64,000 nt of DNA from Anaerolineaceae bacterium. GTDB taxonomy: Bacteria > Chloroflexota > Anaerolineae > Aggregatilineales > Phototrophicaceae. The position numbers and the translations under genes are program-made. This document shows, one piece after another, positions 44,411 to 53,769 of the stretch (position 1 is its first letter; each line of letters starts with the position of its first letter). The stretch covers positions 186,001-250,000 of the forward strand of contig JACKCF010000003.1 of NCBI GenBank assembly GCA_020634165.1. Reading direction: 5' to 3'. The notes beneath the pieces were generated by a model. That model saw nothing but the letters and a program-made list of their open reading frames with translations. It had not been told where the DNA came from and made no database searches.

Positions 44411-45589
44411 ATGGTCAAGAGAACAATTTTGCTGGTGATTGGTGTGTTGCTGTTGGCACTGCCTGTTCTGGCGCAGGATGAAGCCATGTCAGAACCTCAG
44501 ATATCTTACATGATTTGTGATTGGGGCCTGGTGACAATTGAGGAATCCACCGAACAACCGCCCATCTTCATCGATATGACCTCTCCTGCTGATTACAGTG
44601 CTGTCGAAGGTACATCCTTCACAGTTTCTGGAACAGGTGCTGGCTTGTTTGAAGGCAATGTTATTGTGGAGGTATCTGCGCCAGAAGGCGACACGATATT
44701 CCAGGGTGCGACTGTGCTGCAAGCGGAAGAATTGGGTGCGGTTGGTGACTGGTCCATCGATATTGATCTGGGCGAGTTGGAGAGTAATACCAAAATTTTC
44801 GTGACGGCGTATTCCACATCCCCAGAAGACGGCTCGACAGTCGCCTATGATAGTCTATATCTCAACGCAAACAGCCAGTTCGGGCTGCGTTACGTCGACA
44901 TCACGACGCCATACTTCAGTGCTGGTGTCAATCATTCGCCACTGCTCATTGAAGGCATGGCTGGCGGCGCCTTTGAGAACAATATCATCGTTGAAGTACG
45001 TGACTTCGATTCAAAAGATGTTCTTGCAGAAGGCCCTGCGACGGTCCAGACAGAAGATTTCGCTGGCAGCGGACCGTTCTCACTAGAGCTGGCCTTTGAT
45101 GCGGAGCCTGGGCAGAGCATCGAAGTCTATGCCTATCAGCCATCGATGGCCGATGGTGAGACCGTAGAAGTTTCTGACATTGAATTTGCGATTGTTTCAC
45201 CGCTGGCGCAGTCCTATGATCGCATCCTGGTTTTACAGCGCAGTGATCCGATCCTGGGTGCTGAGGAAATGTGCTCCGTAGCTGAAGCCGAGTTTGATAA
45301 CACGAATACGGATATGCTGGTGATCAACGATGTAGCTGTTTTGTCAACGCGGTCGATGATGCCGCTGGTGAATGTGTCGATTGATGCTGCGGGGTCGTCA
45401 GTTTGTGCGGCACCCCTGCGGACACGGGTCACCCGTGATGGCGATGCGTTCGCGATTGAAGTCTATCGTGATACGACTGAACCGATCCCGTGCACAATGG
45501 ACCTGGCACCGATCCCAGTACGTGTATCGTTAGGGACTCTACCCAACCCTGATTACACGATTACTGTTAACGGCCAACCTGTCGAGTAG
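44411..45589 (+). CDS. Exported protein with two Gmad2 domains
   Basis: A 392-residue exported protein. The signal peptide ends at ALPVLAQDE. Two immunoglobulin-like Gmad2 domains follow (about residues 50-150 and 160-260), each with the hallmark FEGNVIVEV / FENNIIVEVRD and a G.FSLELAF-type strand. The last 130 residues hold four cysteines and are not recognised. Gmad2 domains are thought to mediate protein or ligand binding at the cell surface. I chose ATG 44411 because AAAGGA lies six bases upstream; ATGs at 44396 and 44405 are in frame. Confidence 0.75.
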   Translation: MVKRTILLVIGVLLLALPVLAQDEAMSEPQISYMICDWGLVTIEESTEQPPIFIDMTSPADYSAVEGTSFTVSGTGAGLFEGNVIVEVSAPEGDTIFQGATVLQAEELGAVGDWSIDIDLGELESNTKIFVTAYSTSPEDGSTVAYDSLYLNANSQFGLRYVDITTPYFSAGVNHSPLLIEGMAGGAFENNIIVEVRDFDSKDVLAEGPATVQTEDFAGSGPFSLELAFDAEPGQSIEVYAYQPSMADGETVEVSDIEFAIVSPLAQSYDRILVLQRSDPILGAEEMCSVAEAEFDNTNTDMLVINDVAVLSTRSMMPLVNVSIDAAGSSVCAAPLRTRVTRDGDAFAIEVYRDTTEPIPCTMDLAPIPVRVSLGTLPNPDYTITVNGQPVE

Positions 45590-45601
45590 AAAGATCGTAT
45601 A

Positions 45602-45631
45602 TGAGGGTGTCCACACCTGTAGGCACCCTCA
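45602..45631 (+). terminator. Hairpin after the Gmad2 gene
   Basis: A perfect 8-bp stem (TGAGGGTG/CACCCTCA) with a 14-base loop lies 12 bases after the stop codon. No T-run follows; candidate terminator. Confidence 0.5.
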
Positions 45632-45761
45632 CCAAACCCAGGATAGCCGCTAAAATATAGATGCCTGGACTTACGCGCATCCACAACAGGTCCGTAATCG
45701 GGCAGGTCACCACATACCCGTTGCGATTCATAAAATTTAGGGCTTAGTAGGGAGAGTAGAT

Positions 45762-46346
45762 ATGGGTATTTTAACTGGTCTGATTTTGTTGATTGTCGGT
45801 TTAATCGCGTGCTTCTTCGGGAAGCGCTACTATCGTTTGGTGCTGGCTCTGGTCGGCTTTGTGATCGGCTACTATGCAGCCAATGCCTTATTGGTCGGGC
45901 AAGGTGATGCCATACAACTCATCGCCGCTATCGTTGCGGGGGTGGTCCTGGGCTTCCTGTTCTGGACTTTTTACAAGATGGCCTACGTGTTATTCGGTCT
46001 GTTCCTTGGTCTGGCAGTCGCGGCCATCATCGGACGATCCTTCAACCTGGATGGCACGGTGTATCTGATCGTCGCGATTGTGCTGGCCATTGTCGGCGCC
46101 TTCCTGGGTTCAGCTATCGCGGACCTGATGATCCGGTTGAGTACTGCATTCGGTGGAGCCAGCCAGATCGTGGCCGGTGTCGCAGCTATTGCTGTCGGCC
46201 TGAATATTTCACTGCCATTAGCCGACCCAATGCACGGTGGTGCCACCACAGAAAGCACATCAGGTATTATCACCATCATCGCTGTCATCGTGCTTGGTGT
46301 TATTGGTTTCCTATTCCAGACTCGTAGTGACCCAGGCACTGCATAG
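45762..46346 (+). CDS. DUF4203-like multipass membrane protein
   Basis: A 194-residue hydrophobic protein with about six to seven membrane helices and a GxxxG-rich core (FVIGYYAANALLVG, VAGVVLGFLFW, FLGLAVAAIIG). It resembles the DUF4203/TM7S3 group of small membrane proteins of unknown role. GGGAGAGTAGAT precedes the ATG. It is a single gene between a hairpin and two terminators, with no functional clue from neighbours. Confidence 0.65.
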   Translation: MGILTGLILLIVGLIACFFGKRYYRLVLALVGFVIGYYAANALLVGQGDAIQLIAAIVAGVVLGFLFWTFYKMAYVLFGLFLGLAVAAIIGRSFNLDGTVYLIVAIVLAIVGAFLGSAIADLMIRLSTAFGGASQIVAGVAAIAVGLNISLPLADPMHGGATTESTSGIITIIAVIVLGVIGFLFQTRSDPGTA

Positions 46347-46357
46347 CCAACATCAAA

Positions 46358-46387
46358 ATAGATGCTGACAGTTCAATCAGCATCTAT
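46358..46387 (+). terminator. Terminator of the DUF4203 gene
   Basis: A perfect 11-bp stem (ATAGATGCTGA/TCAGCATCTAT) with an 8-base loop lies 12 bases after the stop codon. Confidence 0.7.
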
Positions 46388-46414
46388 GTCCTAAAATGTG
46401 AATTCCAAAGCAAA

Positions 46415-46456
46415 AAACACTGCTATGAGGCTCAACTCAGTCCCATAGCAGTGTTT
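46415..46456 (-). terminator. Terminator of the third peptide-type transporter operon
   Basis: A perfect 13-bp stem (AAACACTGCTATG/CATAGCAGTGTTT) with a 16-base loop. On the minus strand a T-rich stretch (from AAAAAA at 46412-46417) follows, as expected for an intrinsic terminator of the leftward operon that ends at 46508. Confidence 0.8.
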
Positions 46457-46507
46457 ATTTATGGCGTGTCTATTCAGCTTTTTAGCGGCATCAAGCCATA
46501 TACGCTG

Positions 46508-48025
46508 CTATTTCGTGATGCGCAGGGCCAGATAGGGTTTGCCGGGCAGTATCACTTCATAGGTCGGTTTTTGTGCGAATGGATAGGAGTAGTCGGGTAG
46601 CTCGCTGAGTATATTGACCTGAGCCGGTTCGATTGTCATATCCCAGGTATCAATGACATCAAACTGGTAGGCATCATCGACTGGCATCCACAAGAGAAAA
46701 CGCGCCGGTTGATAAACGCCCAGGTAAAGCAGATGGTAGCTATCGCCGTGATAGGCCCCGGAGTAACGTGATGACAGCCAGCGGCTGATAGGTTGAGGGA
46801 ATATGTCTAAATCTGCCCCATGATGCGGCGACAGACCGCCTGGGGCACCTTCCACGATTTCACGCAGGAAGCCAATACGCTTCCAGCTTTCACCATGTAG
46901 GACGCCACCCTTCGCCCACCACAGTATATCGTCAGGGTGCATGTAAGTTTCACCGTGACCGCCGTAGCCACCGTTGGTCACCATCAGCCAGAAACGATGC
47001 GTTTCTTCCTGGGCGGTGATGCCACCCCAGGGATAGACAATATCGCCTTCGTATTCCAGCTCATCATCGACGATGGGCTTGCCATAGGTTTTGCGCCACT
47101 CTACGACCTGGCGCACATCAGGGTGCTGAATGCAGACGTGGGTGACACCAGGCTTGTTGTGGTCATACATATTTTCGGGATGGCCCTGATGAATCGCACG
47201 AAGGTGGTTGTATGGGTCTTCTTTCAGCAAAATCTGGAAGAAGTTATCCCAGCGTTCCATTGGCTTGTATTCGAGCATGAAGTCGTACTCATTGGCCAGT
47301 GACCACCAGACATTGCGGAACGCACTCAGGCGGGCGATCAGATAGCGCAGATAGCGATAGTCGGTCTCTTCATCCATACGGGCATAGCCCCAGCGATCAT
47401 AGGGATGCCAGATGATGACATCGGCCTCGATGCCCATCTCCATCAGTTGACCAACGCGCTGTTCAAACTTCTGGAAAAATACCGGATTGAAGCGCGTATA
47501 GTCATCTTCGCCATTGGCTTTGGTTTCAAAGGCGTAGTATGGCGGTTCGTTTTTGTTGAACGGATAGTCCTTGGGGAAGACACACATGCGCATCTTGTTA
47601 AAAGATGCTTCTTCCAGGGTTTTGAGCGTTTGTTCCTGCAATTCTTCCGTCTGATGGGTCCAGGCATAGCAGGTTGTGCCGAACGGATAGTAAGGCGTGC
47701 CATCAGCAAAAGCAAAGTGGAAGGTATCCTGCACACTAACCGGACCATGATTGCTCTCGCCAGGTTCGATGCAGGTAAATTGGCCCGTTTTGCCATCCAG
47801 CGAAGGCTGGTTGCTGTGGGTGGTGTAAGTCCACTCCCCGATGGCATCCGGCATAAAGCGCACACGATAGACGCCGTCGCCATCATAAAAGCCTGTGACT
47901 TCTACGGAAGTTGACCCGCTCTGGAAGGTCGCTTTTAGTTCAACATCAACGAAGGGATTGCCATCGGATGGGCCATCGAATGCTGCTTCATACAGGCCCC
48001 ATTTTTCTACCTGGGTGTTGGTCAT
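46508..48025 (-). CDS. DUF5060/DUF4038 glycoside hydrolase
   Basis: A 505-residue putative glycosidase. Residues 1-85 are a DUF5060 beta-sandwich, 105-400 a TIM barrel of the DUF4038 type, and the end (about 420-505) a DUF5605-like beta-domain. Candidate catalytic acids are Glu in WWSLANEYDF and Glu in DDELEYEGD. DUF4038 barrels belong to the group including apiosidase-type enzymes. There is no signal peptide, so it acts on imported sugars. It overlaps the upstream ATPase gene by four bases, tying enzyme and transporter together. Confidence 0.82.
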   Translation of the reverse strand: MTNTQVEKWGLYEAAFDGPSDGNPFVDVELKATFQSGSTSVEVTGFYDGDGVYRVRFMPDAIGEWTYTTHSNQPSLDGKTGQFTCIEPGESNHGPVSVQDTFHFAFADGTPYYPFGTTCYAWTHQTEELQEQTLKTLEEASFNKMRMCVFPKDYPFNKNEPPYYAFETKANGEDDYTRFNPVFFQKFEQRVGQLMEMGIEADVIIWHPYDRWGYARMDEETDYRYLRYLIARLSAFRNVWWSLANEYDFMLEYKPMERWDNFFQILLKEDPYNHLRAIHQGHPENMYDHNKPGVTHVCIQHPDVRQVVEWRKTYGKPIVDDELEYEGDIVYPWGGITAQEETHRFWLMVTNGGYGGHGETYMHPDDILWWAKGGVLHGESWKRIGFLREIVEGAPGGLSPHHGADLDIFPQPISRWLSSRYSGAYHGDSYHLLYLGVYQPARFLLWMPVDDAYQFDVIDTWDMTIEPAQVNILSELPDYSYPFAQKPTYEVILPGKPYLALRITK

Positions 48026-49017
48026 GGTGTTGTCTCCAATTTTTGAGCCGTTTTTTCAACAAAGTGGCAATAAACATCGCGATTGTCAGGGAGCGCGATG
48101 GGCTGTGGGCGGTCATGCTTGCAGATGTCTTCCGCGAGTGGGCAGCGGTTGCGGAAGCGGCAGCCAGTAAACTGGAATTCCTTGGCTTCTATATCCGATG
48201 CCGCGAAGGGCTTACGTTCCCATTTGCGGTCGGTCAGGGCGATGGAATCCAGCAGCAGTTGGGTGTAGGGATGCCTTGGACTGGTGAGGATGCTCTTGGC
48301 ATTACCAAATTCCACGATGGTTCCGCGATACATCACCGCGATATAGTCGCTGACATAGTAAGCCGTCGCCAGATCGTGCGTGATGTACAGGAAGCTGGTG
48401 TTGTAGTCCTCCTTCAGTGACAGGAACAGGTTAATTATGTTCATGCGCAGCGAGGCATCGATCATGCTGACGGGTTCATCGGCAATAATCATCTTGGGGC
48501 GCGGAATGAGTGCGCGCGCGATTGAAATGCGCTGGAGTTCACCGCCGGAAAACTGGTTGCGATACTTGCCTTTGACATCGGCATATTTGAGGCCGACAGA
48601 TGCCAGCGCATCTTCAATATTCAACTCAGCCTCTTTGGCAGATGCCTCATTGATGCGGTTGGCTGTACGCTGTAGATATTTATCGACTGAGCGATAGGCG
48701 CTGAACGCCTCAAAGGGATTCTGAAAAATCGGTTGAATCGAGGACAGGAAGGTATGCTTCGATGGGACTGCGCCTTTACCTGCTACCTGCTGATCGTAGA
48801 TGGTGGCTGTACCGGATGATGGCTCCACGAGGCGCAGAATCACTTTCGCTAGGGTGGTTTTGCCACTGCCGGATTCACCAACCAGACTAATGATGACCGG
48901 CGCATCGCTTTCTATATGCAGGTTCACCTCGTCCAGCGCATTGATCTTGACACGATTAATGAAGCCACCTAGCCGATAGGATTTATTCAAGCCTTCTGTT
49001 TTGAGTACTGTCGTCAT
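48022..49017 (-). CDS. Peptide-type ABC importer, ATPase (DppF-like)
   Basis: A 331-residue ATPase: Walker A GESGSGKTT, signature SGGELQR, Walker B MIIADEPVSMID (MID in place of the common ALD), and a C-terminal cysteine pattern CRFRNRCPLAEDIC. It pairs with the ATPase encoded just upstream and is the fifth gene of the operon. Confidence 0.92.
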   Translation of the reverse strand: MTTVLKTEGLNKSYRLGGFINRVKINALDEVNLHIESDAPVIISLVGESGSGKTTLAKVILRLVEPSSGTATIYDQQVAGKGAVPSKHTFLSSIQPIFQNPFEAFSAYRSVDKYLQRTANRINEASAKEAELNIEDALASVGLKYADVKGKYRNQFSGGELQRISIARALIPRPKMIIADEPVSMIDASLRMNIINLFLSLKEDYNTSFLYITHDLATAYYVSDYIAVMYRGTIVEFGNAKSILTSPRHPYTQLLLDSIALTDRKWERKPFAASDIEAKEFQFTGCRFRNRCPLAEDICKHDRPQPIALPDNRDVYCHFVEKTAQKLETTP

Positions 49018-49028
49018 GTTCGCTCGCC

Positions 49029-49979
49029 CTATACTTGATCGGCATGATGGCAGGCAGAAAAATGCCCTGGTTTATGCTCTAAGAGTGCGGGTTCCTGCTG
49101 GCGGCAGATTTCCGTCGCCAGAGGGCAACGGGCCGCAAAACGACAGCCGACCAGTTCATCCCACAGACTTGGCGGACGCCCGGAAACCCCTTCGCGGATG
49201 TGGTCATCACCGATGGTTGGCAGTGAATCGGTCAACATCTTGGTATATGGGTGCAGCGAGGTGCTGAAGACATCTTCAGAATCGCCAAATTCGACGACCT
49301 TGGCGGCGTACATAATCAGCATCTTGTGGGTTAACTGATAGTGCACGCCCATATCGTGCGACACAAACAATATGGTATTTTCCATCTGCTCCTGAATATC
49401 CATCAGCAGCATGAGGATGCTCTTCTGGACGACCACATCAAGAGCAGTCGTAGGTTCATCCGCCAGGATGATATCCGGCTTAAAGAAGGTGCCCATCGCG
49501 ACCATAATACGCTGACGCATCCCCCCAGATAGCTGATGCGGATAGGCATCGATGGCTTCCGCCGGCAGGTCCAGACTTCTGACGTATTCGCGCACTTCCG
49601 CCAGGATTTTGGCCTCGTCCACAACATTCCCCTGGAAATCAACAAACTGGCGCCGAATGCGAATGACGGGGTTCAGGGAACTCATGGATGCTTGCGGGAT
49701 GTACGAGATGCGACGGAACCAATATTCCTTGATGTCCCTGGTCGTGACTTCCGTGCCACGATCACCCGTAAAGCCATATTCGACATTGCCCGATGTGAGC
49801 GCCAGCGGGTAGATCAGGTCGCCGTAGATGACCTTGAGCAGCGTCGATTTGCCACAGCCGGATTCCCCGGCAATGCCGATGATCTTGCCAGAAGGCAGCG
49901 CAATATTGATGCCATCAACGGCATTAACCTGGCCGCGTTCTGTGGTATAGGTTGCAACGAGATTGTTCAGCTTGATCAT
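49029..49979 (-). CDS. Peptide-type ABC importer, ATPase (DppD-like)
   Basis: A 316-residue ATPase: Walker A GESGCGKST, signature SGGMRQR, Walker B IILADEPTTALDV, and C-terminal cysteines in CRFAARCPLATEIC. The start overlaps the permease stop by four bases (ATGA). Confidence 0.92.
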   Translation of the reverse strand: MIKLNNLVATYTTERGQVNAVDGINIALPSGKIIGIAGESGCGKSTLLKVIYGDLIYPLALTSGNVEYGFTGDRGTEVTTRDIKEYWFRRISYIPQASMSSLNPVIRIRRQFVDFQGNVVDEAKILAEVREYVRSLDLPAEAIDAYPHQLSGGMRQRIMVAMGTFFKPDIILADEPTTALDVVVQKSILMLLMDIQEQMENTILFVSHDMGVHYQLTHKMLIMYAAKVVEFGDSEDVFSTSLHPYTKMLTDSLPTIGDDHIREGVSGRPPSLWDELVGCRFAARCPLATEICRQQEPALLEHKPGHFSACHHADQV

Positions 49980-50800
49980 GCGTGCCCTCGCCTGGTTGCA
50001 AACATCTGGTTATAGCCGGTGGACGTCAGGAAGAGGCCCAGGAACAGCACGACCGTCGCCACGACGGGTGCGACAATCCACATGTACTGGCCAATGAACA
50101 TCGCGTTGTAGTTGAGCGCCCAGAAGATGATCGAGCCGAGCGTCGGGATTTCTACTTTGGAGAGGCCAATCACGGCCAGCGCGGCTTCGGTGTTAATCAC
50201 GAAGAGGATCGAGTTGATGAAGCCAACAACCATATAGGCAAATACATAAGGGAAAATTTCCTGAAAGATGATCTCTACCGTGTTCGAGCCGGAAAAACGC
50301 GAGGTGTTGATAAATTCATGCTCGCGGATGGACAGGGCCATCGAGCGAACAGTACGCGCTCCCCAGGCCCAGCCAAAGATCACCAGGATAAGCCCAAGGA
50401 TGAAAAAGTTGGTGTTGCCACGCACCAGGGTACCGAGCACGATCAGAATCGGGAAGCTGGGGATGGCAATCACGGAATCGGTCAGGATCATGATGATGCG
50501 GTCATACCATCCGCCGATGTAGCCTGCGCTCAGGCCGAGAACAGCGGAGATGAGCGTCGTGAAGATGCTGACACCCACGCCCAAAATCAGGGAATTGCGA
50601 ACAGAATAAACCAGATACCAGAAAATATCCTGGCCCTGGGTATTTGTCCCCAGCAGATGATCGCCGCTAATTGGCAGATTCTTGAAGTAAGTGCCCTGCT
50701 GCGATGGATCAACGTCATTGAATAATGGCAGGATCAGGCTGCCAAGCGTGAAAAATGCCAGAATGAAAATGCCAAGCTTCAGACGAAAGTTCATTTTCAT
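49976..50800 (-). CDS. Peptide-type ABC importer, permease (DppC-like)
   Basis: A 274-residue DppC-type permease of normal architecture: one N-terminal span, then HLLGTNTQGQDIFWYLVYS (family motif GTDxxGRD here GTNTQGQD), the channel helices, and the coupling loop SIREHEFINTSRFSGSNTVEI. It forms the channel with the following DppB-like protein and lacks the large insertion of the paralogue at 30.8 kb. Confidence 0.9.
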   Translation of the reverse strand: MKMNFRLKLGIFILAFFTLGSLILPLFNDVDPSQQGTYFKNLPISGDHLLGTNTQGQDIFWYLVYSVRNSLILGVGVSIFTTLISAVLGLSAGYIGGWYDRIIMILTDSVIAIPSFPILIVLGTLVRGNTNFFILGLILVIFGWAWGARTVRSMALSIREHEFINTSRFSGSNTVEIIFQEIFPYVFAYMVVGFINSILFVINTEAALAVIGLSKVEIPTLGSIIFWALNYNAMFIGQYMWIVAPVVATVVLFLGLFLTSTGYNQMFATRRGHA

Positions 50801-50805
50801 GACGC

Positions 50806-51807
50806 TTACCTAAAACGAATTCTTGGGTCTAGCAGCGGGTAGACCAGGTCAATGATGAGGGCGGCGGTCGCTACTGAAACAATCGACATGATGATCGTGC
50901 CATAGAGCAAATTGAAGTCGCCGCTACCAATTGCCGTCCGCATGAGCAGGCCCAGGCCCGGATATGAGAAGAGGATTTCTGTCAGCAGCGCACCGTTAAA
51001 AACACCACCGATTGACAGCGCCAAGGCTGTTATCTGGGGCAGGATGGAATTACGAAAGACATAGCTAAACATGATGGTGCGCGAAGGGGTGCCCTTCAGG
51101 CGGGCGAAGGTGACATAACCTTCTTCTTTATTGGCAAACGAGAGCGCCTTCATGCCGAGGATGTTCCAGCCAAAGCCTGCAAGAACCAGCGTCAGGGCCG
51201 GGAGGAACGAGTTGTAAATAATCGAGTTGATCTTTTCCCATGTGATTGGCCCGGGCAAGATGGTCGTGCTCAGGGGGAAGATCGGCCAGATGTAGGCAAA
51301 TAGCAGGATGAGCACCAGCGCCAGAATGTAGTACGGAATCGGATAGAGAATTACGCCGAAAATCTCCAGCAGCGTGGCCCAGCGGCTATTGTGGTAAAAG
51401 CCAGCTACAAGGCCAATGATATTGCCGATCAGCCACGATACAACCAGGGCGGTCCCCAGTAAGCCCAACGTCCAGGGCAAGGCAGTGAATATAAATTCCG
51501 AAACGGGTTTGGGATAGGATGCCAGCGATGGGCCGAAATCGAAAGAGATAAAGACGCGCTTTATGTAATCAACATACTGATCAACGATACTGCCTTCCAA
51601 CCCGTAAAGCTTGCGCATCGATGTCCTGAGTTCTTCAATTGTCTCTGGATTCATCGATTGCCCGGCCTGATTTTGCATCTGGGCAATGTAGCCTTCGATG
51701 GGATCGCTTGGCATGAGGCGAGGGAGAAAAAACGTGATGGTGACGCCAACAAATAACACGATCAGATAGGCACCAACACGGCTGACTATATATTGTATGA
51801 GTCCCAT
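50806..51807 (-). CDS. Peptide-type ABC importer, permease (DppB-like)
   Basis: A 333-residue DppB-type permease. Signature FLPRLMPSDPIEGYI near the N-terminus and LVYPLLDPRIRFR at the C-terminus; about six membrane helices. CCGGAG lies nine bases before the ATG. It follows the binding-protein gene after a short gap with a hairpin. Confidence 0.9.
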   Translation of the reverse strand: MGLIQYIVSRVGAYLIVLFVGVTITFFLPRLMPSDPIEGYIAQMQNQAGQSMNPETIEELRTSMRKLYGLEGSIVDQYVDYIKRVFISFDFGPSLASYPKPVSEFIFTALPWTLGLLGTALVVSWLIGNIIGLVAGFYHNSRWATLLEIFGVILYPIPYYILALVLILLFAYIWPIFPLSTTILPGPITWEKINSIIYNSFLPALTLVLAGFGWNILGMKALSFANKEEGYVTFARLKGTPSRTIMFSYVFRNSILPQITALALSIGGVFNGALLTEILFSYPGLGLLMRTAIGSGDFNLLYGTIIMSIVSVATAALIIDLVYPLLDPRIRFR

Positions 51808-51835
51808 ATGTAGCTCCGGTAAGCCAGCAATTGCA

Positions 51836-51859
51836 GGAGCAGCCCAGGCGGGCTGCTCC
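51836..51859 (-). terminator. Hairpin after the binding-protein gene
   Basis: A perfect 10-bp GC-rich stem (GGAGCAGCCC/GGGCTGCTCC) with a 4-base loop lies in the 69-base gap between the binding-protein and permease genes; no T-run follows on the minus strand. Confidence 0.75.
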
Positions 51860-51876
51860 CTGGATTGTGCCGGTAC

Positions 51877-53769
51877 TTAACGACCGGTGGGTTCGATGTT
51901 GGCGACGATTTCTTTGACTGAACTCCACCATGAGTACGGTACAGCATAGTAGTTATCGCGCTTGGGGAAGCCAGTCCAGTAGTATTCATTGGTCGGGATC
52001 GTGGTCGGGATGTTCATGATATTGATATAAGCCATATCCGTCACGAACTGCTGAATGATCTCACGGCCAATCTGACGGAATTCTTCGGTCGTGGTTTCGA
52101 TTTGCTTGGCATCTTTAACCAATTGATCGACAGTTGCGTTGGACCACTGATACTGGTTGCCACTGTTGGTATCGGTTGCATCCGCGTCGTTCACATACTC
52201 AAGCTCGACGTTGTTCCACGAGTTCAGGTAGTTGGGAGTAAAGATACAGTTGGTCCAGTTGAGCATCGTAACACGTTCGGCGTTCGTATTCTGAACGACA
52301 CCAAATTCGGCATTGTCGACCTGGATGACATTGACCTGGATACCTGCACGGCGCCAGCTATCGGCAATCGAGAAGCCAACGCGCTGCATGACTTTGTTCC
52401 AGTCACCTGGAATCACGAATTCGAGGTCCCAAACTTCGCCACTCGGCAGTTGCCAGATGCCATCGGCATTCTGGGTGAATCCAACCGACGATAGCAGGTT
52501 GCCCGCTTCTTCAGGATCATATTTCCACCAGCCGATACCAAAATTCATCGGATCTTCCGGCAGGTCCTGGGCACCCATCTGGCCGAGGGTATCGACAAAT
52601 TCGGCTGACCAGTTGGCATTATATGGCTGATAACCATCCGCCAGCGTCAATTCTTCCAGCCAGGAGATGAGTGGCTCAAAGTAGATCGGGCGCAGGATTT
52701 GTGTATCGACCATCGGCAGCGGTGAAGCAACAAATTCACCGTTGACTGAGTTAATACCAACATTGGCCAGATCGAGCGAAAGTGCCAGCGCCCAACGAAC
52801 TTCTGGCAGGTCCAGCGGTGCACGTTGCAGGTTCATCAAAACGCCGTAGCCGCAAGCATCGTCCATATTGTGATATGGCATATCTGGCGAGAAGGTGGTG
52901 ATATATTCATTACGGGCCTGGGCCGCTTTGATTGAGTCCGGACTCATGAAAGTATCGACATCGTAGGCATTCTGGACGAATGACAGCGAGCGGGTTTCTT
53001 CCGGGCCATAGTCTTTGTAGAGGATGTACTGCGGCATGTAGCCATCTTCATCCAGGAAACCCCAGGCCGAACGTTCCCAGTCTTCACGCAGCTCCCACAA
53101 TTGCCAGAAGCCATTCGGGTCGAATTCTTTTACGGTGTATGGGCCAATGGTGACCGGATACGTGTTGCGGAATTCAGCCAGATTATCTACTTGAGAGAAA
53201 ATATGCTCTGGGACAATGATGAATGCTGAACCCCAGGTATAGACGCCCAGCACTGTGCTGAAATCATAAGCCGGGTTGATCGTATCGATGCGGACTGTGT
53301 AGTCATCAATCTTTTCATAGTCGGATACGTACGCATTGATGCGCGCGACACCAAACCATGTTGATGTACCCTGAAGTTCACGGTAAGCATCCAGCGTAAA
53401 GATGACATCATCTGCGGTAAATTCTTCGCCATCGCTCCAGTAAACGCCTTGCTTGAGACGAACCTCGAACGATGTGAATTCATCATTGAGCGGAATCGGC
53501 ATCTCGGCGGCCAGTTCAGGGTAGGATTCACCTGTACCGGTATCGGTTTCCCACAAGAAGCCCCAGCCCAACTCTCTGAAGCCGCGCCAGATGGCGAAGT
53601 TCATCAAGGGATTGTGCTGATCCGGCGTCTGTGTCTGACGGTCGAAGGTCTGGAAAATCAATGTTTCATTACGCGGCGTACCAACATCGGTCATCTCCTG
53701 GGCGGAGACCAGGCCGACGCTGACCAGCAAAAGGGCTAATACGACTGTGAACAGAAAACTTTTCTTCAT
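51877..53769 (-). CDS. Peptide-type ABC importer, solute-binding protein (family 5)
   Basis: A 630-residue exported SBP_bac_5 protein; the signal peptide ends at VGLVSAQE. Typical segments are TSFEVRLKQGVYWSDGEEFTADDVIFTL and the DVDTFMSPDSIKAAQ region. The large size and the co-transcribed glycosidase favour an oligosaccharide ligand over a peptide, by analogy with cello-oligosaccharide-binding family-5 proteins in other bacteria; this is inference. It opens the six-gene leftward operon. Confidence 0.87.
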   Translation of the reverse strand: MKKSFLFTVVLALLLVSVGLVSAQEMTDVGTPRNETLIFQTFDRQTQTPDQHNPLMNFAIWRGFRELGWGFLWETDTGTGESYPELAAEMPIPLNDEFTSFEVRLKQGVYWSDGEEFTADDVIFTLDAYRELQGTSTWFGVARINAYVSDYEKIDDYTVRIDTINPAYDFSTVLGVYTWGSAFIIVPEHIFSQVDNLAEFRNTYPVTIGPYTVKEFDPNGFWQLWELREDWERSAWGFLDEDGYMPQYILYKDYGPEETRSLSFVQNAYDVDTFMSPDSIKAAQARNEYITTFSPDMPYHNMDDACGYGVLMNLQRAPLDLPEVRWALALSLDLANVGINSVNGEFVASPLPMVDTQILRPIYFEPLISWLEELTLADGYQPYNANWSAEFVDTLGQMGAQDLPEDPMNFGIGWWKYDPEEAGNLLSSVGFTQNADGIWQLPSGEVWDLEFVIPGDWNKVMQRVGFSIADSWRRAGIQVNVIQVDNAEFGVVQNTNAERVTMLNWTNCIFTPNYLNSWNNVELEYVNDADATDTNSGNQYQWSNATVDQLVKDAKQIETTTEEFRQIGREIIQQFVTDMAYINIMNIPTTIPTNEYYWTGFPKRDNYYAVPYSWWSSVKEIVANIEPTGR

